A stretch of 64,000 nucleotides of DNA from positions 16,266,104 through 16,330,103 of the forward strand of contig CM031622.1 in NCBI GenBank assembly GCA_018398815.1. Reading direction: 5' to 3'. Under the pieces are notes generated by a model. The model saw nothing but the letters and a program-made list of their open reading frames with translations, did no database searches and was not told where the DNA came from. Both the position numbers and the translations under genes were made by a program. The first letter of the stretch is position 1; each line of letters opens with the position of its first letter. Origin of the DNA: Conus ventricosus. Its lineage: Eukaryota; Mollusca; Gastropoda; Neogastropoda; Conidae. Shown here one piece after another: positions 56,217 to 64,000 of this stretch.

Positions 56217-56631
56217 AAGGGCTAAGCCAAGTCAAAACGTCTCGTCGAAATTCTCCCTCTCCCCGTCTCCATCGGCCAGCTTGCCTTCTACCTTTCCGAC
56301 ACACAGTGAGACTTATCTCTATCATGCTGTGTCCCGCGACCCTTGGCCCCCGGGGAACTTTGCCGAGACGCGGACCAGCACGGGTTGATGAGTTGGGGCT
56401 GGAATCACCACCCGTCACTCGCCTTGATGAGCCGCGTGTCAATAGTTTCCCCCCCGAACTTGACACGTGGACTCATTATGCTCTCCCCCACGGGCACAGG
56501 TGCAGCCAACACCTGTGCATGAGGAGCGTCCAGACTCGGAAGCAGACTTATGGTCACACCGTGGCAAGAGCTCGGAGGTGTCCATAACTCTGGGGCGTAT
56601 GGTCACGCCGTGGCACACAAACTCCCCATAT

Positions 56632-57000
56632 TCATATTGTTGTCAATGAATCTCCCTCTGTGTAACAATCTGTATGTTACTGGGGGTAGCCCAATTTCTA
56701 CTAGAAAGGGGCATAATGTTACTATAGGTTCAATACCTTAATGACTGCTTATCTATTTGTTGACATATGACTTGGATTTTATGGCTTCTCTTTCCTTTTA
56801 CCCCAAGCTATAATGCTATTATAATATATGTAGTATTGTTGGCCATTAGGGGATGGACAGTGATGTACCAACGGTGGTTTTACAAAAAGAACAGTTTCTG
56901 CACACATGTACATGTTAAAACACATAAAAACTGTAAAACACTGACAAGAACTTCTTTTAGTGTTTACTCAGCATCACTGTAAGTATACAGTGTGGTCCAA
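56632..57000 (+). repeat. Last piece of host repeat R2 and adjoining unassigned sequence
   Basis: 56,632-56,722 aligns with 39,690-39,776 (ACAATCTGTATGTTACTGGG, GGGGTAGCCCAAT). From 56,723 similarity with R1 stops and the sequence to 57,000 shows no gene. Confidence 0.6.
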
Positions 57001-57830
57001 ATTATTATAATAATAATAATAATAGTGATTATTTATACGCACACACTTCTTGTCAAGAAGCTCGTGGCGTTTACATGGCATTTCGTGCATATATACTCAT
57101 ACGTAGCAAACTCACAAAACTCACAATCCACACACTCACAATACAAAGTAGTAATAAAATAAGGGATAAGAAATTATACAAGGATAACTAACTGTACATG
57201 GTTAAGGTGTCTGAAATTCAATAATGTATAACACTCATCAAAATCAGTCATTATGTACATGTGCAAGGCAAGCAGCTGCATCTCACTAGTGAGCGGGAAA
57301 GGCGGATCGAAAGAGGTGGGTCTTAAGGGAGCTTTTGAACTGTGTCAGGGAATTAGAATTTCGTACATGGAGAGGCAGGCTGTTCCATGTTATAGGGCCG
57401 ATGTAAGAGAAGGCACGCTGTCCTTGAGTTTTCTTGTTGCGTCGGGGAACCTTGAACGTTTTTGTGTCAGTAGATGAACGGAGAGATCTAGAGGGGGTGT
57501 AGACTGTGAGAATTTCTTTGAGTGCGTGCGGTGCGGTTTGGTTGATGACGTTTGAAACACATAATGCTAAGTTTATAATCTATTCTCTGGGCGATGGGGA
57601 GCCAATGCAGGGCTCGAAGGAGTGGAGTGGTGTGAGTTCTCTTGGGACATCTAAAAACTAACCTAGCAGCACTATTTTGAACTTTTTGGAGCTTGTTTAG
57701 CAGAGTGTCAGGGATGCCGGCAACAAGAGAATTTCCATAGTCAAGACGAGACAGAACAAGTGAAGTAACAAGAGTCTGAGTGGCCTGTTGTGAAAGATAG
57801 TATAGTATAATACTTATTGGTAAATGTTCA
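57001..57830 (-). pseudogene. L2/CR1-like LINE reverse transcriptase C-terminus, minus strand
   Basis: On the minus strand 57,830-57,488 encodes ATQTLVTSLVLSRLDYGNSL, then DTLLNKLQKVQNSAARLVF, TPLLRALHWLPIAQRIDYKL and MCFKRH. These are the thumb/C-terminal blocks of L2/CR1-group LINEs. Continuing to about 57,270 in a shifted frame gives SLRSSTDTKTFKVPRRNKKT, SYIGPITWNSLPLHVRNS and FKSSLKTHLF, the usual C-terminal end. A 3' UTR and TTA trinucleotide tail (57,001-57,025) finish the element. RT catalytic blocks are absent, so it is 5'-truncated. The reading frame is interrupted once or twice, and this region otherwise reads cleanly. Confidence 0.8.
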
Positions 57831-57984
57831 AAATGACAACCATGGGAAAAAAAGTCTGAAGAAAAAAATAAACAACTGTCTGTTGAAAAGAAAAAAGAAA
57901 AGAAAAAACACACACAGAGAAAACACTGTAGAAACTGAAGAAGAATCTGAAATACAGAATAAAAGTTTCAAGAAGCAGACCCAC

Positions 57985-58082
57985 AATTGGGCACACACAC
58001 ACAAAACACACACACACACACACACACACCACACACACACACACACAACACACCACCACAGAGTAAGCAGACCCACACTTGG

Positions 58083-58150
<68 letters not shown>

Positions 58151-58175
58151 CACACAGTAAGCAGACCACACTTGG

Positions 58176-58212
<37 letters not shown>

Positions 58213-58294
58213 TTACACACACACACACAATTTACACACACACACACACACATACACACACCCTGGGCACACACATACACACACCCCACACACG

Positions 58295-58347
<53 letters not shown>

Positions 58348-58389
58348 CACACACACACAATTTACACACGCACACACACACACACACAC

Positions 58390-58438
<49 letters not shown>

Positions 58439-58480
58439 ACACACACACAACATGTACACATATGCACAAACACACACTAA
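57985..58480. repeat. Long interrupted (CA)n microsatellite array
   Basis: About 500 bp of nearly continuous CA dinucleotides with repeated interruptions ('gtaagcagacc..cacttgggcacac' three times, 'acaatttacac' three times), showing that larger blocks have also duplicated. The Thr-His and Val-Cys frames it creates are not genes. Confidence 0.95.
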
Positions 58481-58622
58481 CGGTATCACACACACATAAA
58501 TGTAAAAACACCACAATGGCACGAGAGAAAAAAAACTGCTGTGGATGAGTGCTTCTGTGCTTTACAAAATGAACAAACTTATGAAAACTTGCATACAGAA
58601 TAAACAATGCTTAGGCACACAT

Positions 58623-58629
58623 GTACACA

Positions 58630-58669
<40 letters not shown>

Positions 58670-58682
58670 ACACACACACACA
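58623..58682. repeat. Second (CA)n tract next to the Nimb-like copy C
   Basis: About 28 CA units ending where the copy C 5' UTR begins (CCCTCCGGGGGTTGCGACC). Confidence 0.9.
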
Positions 58683-59412
58683 CCCTCCGGGGGTTGCGAC
58701 CTTGTCATGGTCGGAGGGCTTGCGCGGTCCAGTGATCCCTTAGGCTTTGCTGGCGGGGGCATCAATACTTGGAAATAGGCTGGGTTTTTTTCAAACTGCT
58801 TCTAGGTCCGAAAAGCCAAGATGCTGTCTGGCCTAAGCATAACGTGGTAAGGAGTTGATGCCCCTGGTAGGGCTTCCCATGTCAGATAGGCTAAGGGTGA
58901 GGATCCTGACTAAGAGTAACCCGCCTTTCTCCTTTTCTTGTTTTCTGCCTCCCTTATTTGGCCCTTTTCTATCTTCGTCTCCCCTTCAAGTCTTCTTTTC
59001 CACGCTCCTTTTCTCTCTGTGGTCCCCTTAAAAGACCCGCCGCGTTTGCCGTGGGTGCGCCTGTGTCGGAGGGGAATGAGCCCTGGTGATTGAGGGGGGT
59101 CGCGCTCTAAAAATCACTTTGCTCGGACCTCTCCTAGACGGGGGAGTCCCTTTTTGGGCCCCGGGGTGTACTAATGGCTCCCTTTTTGGGGGTTGGGGGT
59201 AAGACGACTTTCCCCCTGCGGGAAGTAAACCCCGCGTGCTCAGCTCTTTTTCCCCCGGGAGTTGAGCATGATCAGGGGGGATGGGTTTGGGTGGCTTCGT
59301 TTGTGTATGTCTCTCCGAAGCCGGGAAAGGGGTAAGACTTTGGTTTTTGGCCTGGCCCCTTATTTGGGGGATCAAGGTGGGGGGGTAAGGGGGGGAGAAC
59401 ACAATAAAAAAA
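58681..59412 (+). promoter_or_regulatory. 5' UTR of the Nimb-like LINE
   Basis: Starts CCTCCGGGGGTTGCGACC followed by 'ttgtcatggtcggagggcttgcg', a block I associate with the 5' end of Nimb-like elements. Internal promoters of I-type LINEs lie in such leaders. Two small pairing segments occur (GGGGGTTGCGACC, CGGAGGGCTTGCG). The leader is absent from copies A and B, which are 5'-truncated. Confidence 0.5.
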
Positions 59413-60663
59413 ATGGCTTTTTCAAAAACTCCCCCCCAAAAAGGAAGAGGAAAGGCAGTATCCCCTATTTCAGGGGTTTTAAAAAACAGACGTGATTTGA
59501 CAGTGAGGTGCGAGGACAGGTTTTCTGGGTTCCTGGCTCGTGGGGAAAAGGGGGACAGAGCGGGAAAAGCCCCCTTTCAGCTTGGCCCCTTTTGCTATCC
59601 AAAAGGGCTTTCATGGTTTTGAGGTGCCCTGGCCCATAAAAAGGTTGGATGGTTCGTTTCTTTTTTCAATGTCAATCACAGAAACAATCTGAAAGTTTTG
59701 AAAGAAACCAAAACTGGGATGGGGGATAAGGGGACCCCCCATAAATATTTAAAATTCGTAAAAAGGTGTGTTCGCTGTCGAGGTTAGCAGGTGTCTCGGA
59801 AGCAAGAAAAACGAACTGGCTCCCGGGGTTTGTGACGGAGGTGGCAGGGTGTCGGTAAAAAAGGTTCAGAGAGAGGGCCCACAACCCCTCTTTTGACATT
59901 CTGAAACCCCTGTGTTGCCTCGGTTCAAAGTGGGTTTACCTGAAATGTTCGTGTTCAGCTATAGGGCCCGTCCCCGTTGGGTTTTTCAGATGCAGAGGTT
60001 TGGCCATGTCAGAGCCCGCTGTTCGGGCAGGGGTTGTGCGGTGGTTGCTGCAGGCGCCCACGTGGGCGTGCAAGGTCGGCACTTGTGTAACTGCGGTGGG
60101 CCATCCCCCCTTTCCCAGAAACTGTCCTTTTTGGGATTCAAAAATCCACAATAAAGCATTAAAACGGAAAAGAAGATCCCCTTTTTTTAAAGCCGAAACG
60201 GGTTTGGGGGCGTCAAACTAAACAGCTTCATAGCTTCGGCCCTTTAAGCGGTTCCCACGTTCCCCACTCGGTCAGCTGTGTAGAATGAGACTTTGTTTTC
60301 CAAAATTTTGAATTGAATTGTCAATTTGGTGGAAGAGGTCCACCCCTTTCAAAAAGTGACCCCCCCTGGTGGGGGAAAAAAATCCGCCACCCCTCGACTG
60401 CCGCAGTCTACAAATCTGCTGGGGGGACAAAAAAAACCAGCAATTCCGCCTCGAACTCCCTACCCGTCCCCGTGCGGGCGGGATTCCACCAGTGTGGGAT
60501 GGTGGGATGAGGAAAAAAACCTCCAATTCCAAAACCCAGACCCCACCATCTCCAAACCCCAGGCCTTCGTACCGCGGGAAGTTTCCAGCTCGTCCAAAGA
60601 AACCAGTCCAGTGAAACAAATAATAAATTCTCCCCTTTGGGAGCGACTTTGAGGAGGAGTGAC
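59413..60663 (+). pseudogene. LINE ORF1, copy C
   Basis: ATG at 59,413 opens MAFSKTPPQKGRGKAVSPIS, matching copy B. The zinc knuckle is readable as VFQMQRFGHVRARCSGRG in a shifted frame at about 59,981-60,030. The ORF ends at a TGA near 60,663, parallel to 41,641. Heavily frameshifted. Confidence 0.65.
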
Positions 60664-60689
60664 CTGACTCTCTTTTTTGCCTCTGCCCC

Positions 60690-63600
60690 ATGGATAATAC
60701 ATTATTCCATTGGAATACCCGGGAAAAAATCAACTTTGAGGAGCTGCAGTTCTGTGATCTATAAACTTCCGTCGTGGTTTTTCGGGAAAAACTCAAATTC
60801 AAACCCCAGAAGACCTTTACTTTTTCTGGTTTAAATATTTTTAAAAAACTGCAAAAACTTCCACTTTGGGATGCGGGCGGTGTTGCCCTTCCCTACCAAA
60901 ACTTTGTTGTATAGTCCTGTCGCTCTGCTACCCTTCAGGCTGTAGCTGCGGAGTCACTCTCCACAAGATGTGACAATTTTTCCCCTTTTCTCCCCTTCTG
61001 CCCCGGTTTGCGTGGGGACTTGTCGTTGTAGGAGCCCTTTCCCTCGACCTTTTTTGCTGGGGGGTTTGGTTAAAAGGTACAATCCTTTTGGGGGGTGTGT
61101 CAGTCTCATCCAGAGGTTGCTAATTGAGGTTGTCCTTTCGGATTTAGTTTGTGTTGTCTGAACGGGATCGAACTTCCCTCCCTCTTCCACAGGTTCACTT
61201 TCGTGTTTAATTTGTGGGTTTTGTGACCTCGCTGGTCTGGATATGGGGGTCTGGTCCTGCGTTGCCGGAAGTGCCCTTTTCCCCTGTCCTTCTACACCTG
61301 TCAAAACTGAACCGTTTTGTCTCTCAAATTAAATTTAAGAAAGAAACTGGGATTATTTGCAGCCATGTTTTAAGGTTTCCAGGCCCTGTTTTTTAAAGGA
61401 GTCCGGCCCCAGCGAATCATGACTAACACTGTGATAAGTGTGCTAAGCTTTTATTCCGTGTCTTCCGATAAACTTCAAATGCCCAAAACCCGGGTTTGAT
61501 TCAGACTGCCAACAATTTCCCAAAAGTAAAAAGGGTCAGCGTCGGTTTTACCAAGACTTGGGTCCCAACGCTGGGCCCCATCAGAAACCCCGGCCCAAAA
61601 TCGGAACTTTTTTAAAATCGAAAACGTCGGTCCTGGAGAAGTTTCTGCCCCGGCTGACATCGAAAACTTTAAAAAGAAGTGGGAAATCTTTTTAAAGAAA
61701 TAAAAGGGAAAAGAACCCCGTCCCCTGTGAAATTAAGTTTTCGGATTCTTTAAAAACGGGAAGAAAACAGTTGCTAATTGCTGGCTTAAAAAAATTTAAA
61801 AGAATTCCTTTCTTTAAAAAAATCAGGGCCCCTTTTGTCAAAAAACAAAACCCCTTAAAAAAAATCACCCCGCAACTTTTTGTCAGAAACATGGAAGACT
61901 ACATCTTCCTTTCACGTTAAAGGCTGAAATCTGCCTTTTCTTTGCCGATTCCTCTCCAGGGCTAGATGAAATCCTTTTTTAAACTGTTGAAAAACTTCCC
62001 CAAAAGGTCTGAAAAATTTTTGTTACAGGTATACAAACCCTGTGTGGACTCAGGGTTTTTTTTTCCCCCCTCTTGGCGAAAAGCCCCCATTTTTCCATCC
62101 CCAAACCCGGAAAAGATCTTTCTAAAACCATCAAACTACCGTCCCCTAGCTTTGACCGCGTGTCTGTAATTGTGGAGAAAATGGTCAAAGTAGGCCATGT
62201 GGAAAAATTTTGGAAACGATGGCCCTTTTTGGGGAAAGAACAGTGTGGGTTTTTCCGCAAACATCGGGTACTGTTGACCATTTGATTGTCTGGTTTTTCA
62301 CTTCGGAACGCCTTTTGAACAAACGCAGCGTTTCAATTTTTTTTTGACTTGGGGAGGCTGATACCCCCTGGAAGTGGGGAATTCATGTCTCCACGATTGG
62401 GTTTTTTTTTTTGGGGATCTTTTGCTTTTTTTTCAAATTTTTTTTGGCAGAAAGACGTTTTAGGTCCGGGGTTGGCACCCCTCTCTCTGTGTCCACGGCG
62501 GGTTGGGTGTTCCACGGGGGATCTGTTTGCCCCCTTTTTGCATCAATATTAATAAAATTTGTTCAATCAGTTCAGCAGGGGGGGCAGACTGCTATTTTTT
62601 GTGGTTGATTTCGCGTCTCGCAAATGGAAGCCTGTCCCGGTGTCCAGCGCAGGCTCCCGCTTTTCGTGGAAATTTTTCATCGTTTGGGCGATTGGAAGGT
62701 TTTACCTTTTCTCCAACAAAAACGCGTGTATTCACTTCCTAATTTCCCTCATTTTTTCCGTCCTGAATTTTGTAGGGGAAATCTCTATTTAGCTGTTAAA
62801 GAGGCCAAATTTTGGGAGTCATTTTTGACCAGAAACTTAACTTTTCGCCACTCAAAAACCCAAAACTTCTTGCCCGAAAAACATGAATATTTGCGGGCGT
62901 AGCGAACGACTGGGGGCGCGTAAAAAAAACTTTTGCCCCCTCTACAGCCCTGGCCGTTCCAAAATGGACAGGTTGTGCTGTGTACGGCCCCCGCAAGGTC
63001 TTAAACCCCAAATTTGGAAACCCTTTCCCCCTCAAAAGGGGTTTGTCTCTGGTTCTTGGGTTGCACCCCCTTGTCCCGTGCGAGGGGGGTGAACCTATTT
63101 TCCCCAACCCCCCCGGCTAAAAAGTGTTGAATTATTATATCCGACTGTTTGAACCAGAAAACCTGCCTATGAACCCGTTTTTGATCCTCCGTTCCAAATA
63201 AGTTTGAAAACCCCTAAAAGATTTTGCCCTTTGGTTTTTAGGCCACGTGCGGGGTGCGGTTGACCTGGAGTTGTGCGGGTTTTTTAAGTTTGGATCAACC
63301 TCCGGACCTTTTTCACCAGGATTTGTTTTGATCTTTCAGCTTTTCGCAAAGAGTTACAGCTCCTGGGGGTACAAGGTTTGTATGCTGGCTTGTTCGAATT
63401 CCCCTCCTGTCAAAAAGTTTTCATTTTACGGTTCAAGTTGAGATGGGTGGCCCGTGCGCCTACTGCCTGGCGCTCCCCCTCGATACTGTTGGAACTTATT
63501 TTTTTTTCAGGGTTTGTCTATTTGCTGAATTTTGCTTGTATGGCTTTGAAGATAATCTCAATTTTTTTTGAAGAGGGCTTTCTGGTTTGTCGGATTCGCT

Positions 63601-64000
63601 GTCAGCTTTGGAGGCATAGCTGGCCCAACCCTTTTAGCTCCGAACTTTTCTTTTTTTTAAAATTTTTAGCAAGTTTAAAGCGGCGGTTACAACATTATCT
63701 TGTTGGGTTCCAGGTCATGTGCATCGGCGGGAAAGAAAATGGTTTATCGTTTAGCCGAAAGCCACAAGAGAAAAACTGCAACACTTATATCCCCTGCTCG
63801 ATGTGAACCCAAAATTAATGATTATGTGAGAGACTTTGGCAGGAGGATTGGAACAAGACGAATAAAAACCCCTTTCAGTCGTCCAAAACCCTTTAAGGGG
63901 CTTTCCCATCCATGTGGGGGTGAAAGGAAACGGTTCTGTGCCCGGGTGCACCCGGCCATTGTATTTTACCCCGTCCTTTTTTTAAAAAGGAAAACTCCCT
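60690..64000 (+). pseudogene. LINE ORF2, copy C, contiguous endonuclease to RNase H
   Basis: ATG 60,690 (MDNTLFHWN). Endonuclease remnants run to about 61,330. The linker (61,480-61,860) passes directly into RT (SSPGLDEIL at about 61,951) with no insertion. RT blocks include KEQCGF (62,236) and a degraded FVVDF at 62,598 where FVDDF is expected. RNase H pieces: FLVCRIRCQLWRHSWPN (shifted VLSDSLSALE region, 63,585) and a VPGHV..GG.E-like stretch near 63,710. The third acidic blocks cannot be judged because of run errors. The C-terminus lies beyond the window. Confidence 0.7.
61846..61872. other. Empty target site corresponding to the Penelope-like insertion
   Basis: Here 'aaaaccccttaaaaaaaatcaccccgcaac' is continuous. 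In unit B 'cccttaaagaaa' ends the left ORF2 piece and 'ccttaaagaaattatcacctgcaac' starts the right piece. The single copy here shows the pre-insertion state, apart from A-run noise. Confidence 0.75.

Larger units (their letters stand above)
53834..56631 (+). mobile_element. Unclassified 2.8-kb insertion with leader repeats and gag-like end
   Basis: The block interrupts host repeat R2 between 'cacctgggtttggcatcatatt' and 'tcatattgttgtcaatg'. TCATATT at 53,827-53,833 and 56,632-56,638 is a candidate 7-bp target duplication. Left 0.85 kb is T/C-rich with an AATAAA at 54,662. The middle has about six hairpin repeats. The right 0.7 kb contains Pro/Ser/Arg/Glu-rich frames (55,929-56,216 and 56,467-56,649). 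No RT, integrase or transposase is visible. It may be the 5' part of an LTR or DIRS-type element with a gag-like protein, or a non-autonomous element. Quality is good here, so the absence of enzymes is real. Confidence 0.5.
58681..64000 (+). mobile_element. Nimb-like (I-superfamily) LINE, copy C, uninterrupted ORF2, open at window end
   Basis: Third copy, with 5' UTR, ORF1 and ORF2 in order. Unlike A and B it has no Penelope-like insertion. Sequence from about 59,000 is homopolymer-inflated, as in unit A, though the 5' UTR start (58,681-58,990) is clean. The window ends inside the ORF2 C-terminus (CTGTGCCCGGGTGCACCCGG at 63,936, matching 53,274). Confidence 0.8.

Noticed and set aside
57817..58548. 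243-codon open frame rich in Thr-His, with opposite-strand Val-Cys frames
   Set aside because: Produced entirely by CA dinucleotides; no non-repeat sequence or start context supports a gene.
1..64000. tRNA, rRNA, bacterial promoters, operons or plasmid origins
   Set aside because: I saw no convincing cloverleaf or rRNA segment by eye, and the content is eukaryotic transposons; a dedicated tRNA scan was not possible.

Overview
The window looks like intergenic, transposon-dense DNA from a metazoan, most likely an aquatic invertebrate and plausibly a mollusc. The reasons are the mix of DIRS, Nimb-like (I-superfamily), Penelope-like, CR1/Jockey/L2-like and hAT-like elements with a virus-derived capsid-like cluster, long CA microsatellites and a 100-N scaffold gap. 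This placement is inference. No complete host gene was recognised. The only possible non-transposon coding trace is a weak exon candidate at 38,476-38,718.

Layout. 1-6,417: a DIRS tyrosine-recombinase retrotransposon, entered inside its reverse transcriptase. A hAT-like element (about 129-3,562) splits that domain and has itself been invaded by a 5'-truncated LINE (about 636-2,236). RT/RNase H, recombinase and an 89-bp inverted repeat follow. 6,418-8,900: a compact cluster on both strands (capsid-like gene, hydrophobic-core gene, divergent partial gene) that looks derived from a DNA virus or Polinton-like element, cut by Ns at 8,901-9,000. 9,001-11,540: 3' ends of two LINEs on opposite strands. 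11,560-22,570: low-quality, homopolymer-inflated sequence with no recognisable gene. 22,570-38,255 (unit A) and 38,262-53,714 (unit B): the same 15.6-kb segment twice in tandem, A heavily degraded and B readable. 53,715-58,680: split host repeat, an unclassified 2.8-kb element, an L2/CR1-like LINE end and CA microsatellites. 58,681-64,000 (copy C): a third, degraded Nimb-like element with its own 5' UTR, open at the window end.

Units A and B each hold a Nimb-like LINE (ORF1 with zinc knuckles; ORF2 with APE endonuclease, RT, RNase H and a C-terminal Cys/His motif). Its ORF2 is interrupted between endonuclease and RT by an 8.1-kb insertion. In B the insertion is bounded by an 11-bp direct repeat and is a giant inverted repeat: two Penelope-like elements (RT plus GIY-YIG) head to head, both 3' ends outward, with shorter terminal pieces in the middle. 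Copy C preserves the same ORF2 site without the insertion.

Nearly every reading frame is broken. Many breaks in A, C and 11.6-22.6 kb look like consensus errors (bases replaced by copies of a neighbour) rather than biology. Family assignments rest on motif recognition by eye; no search was run.
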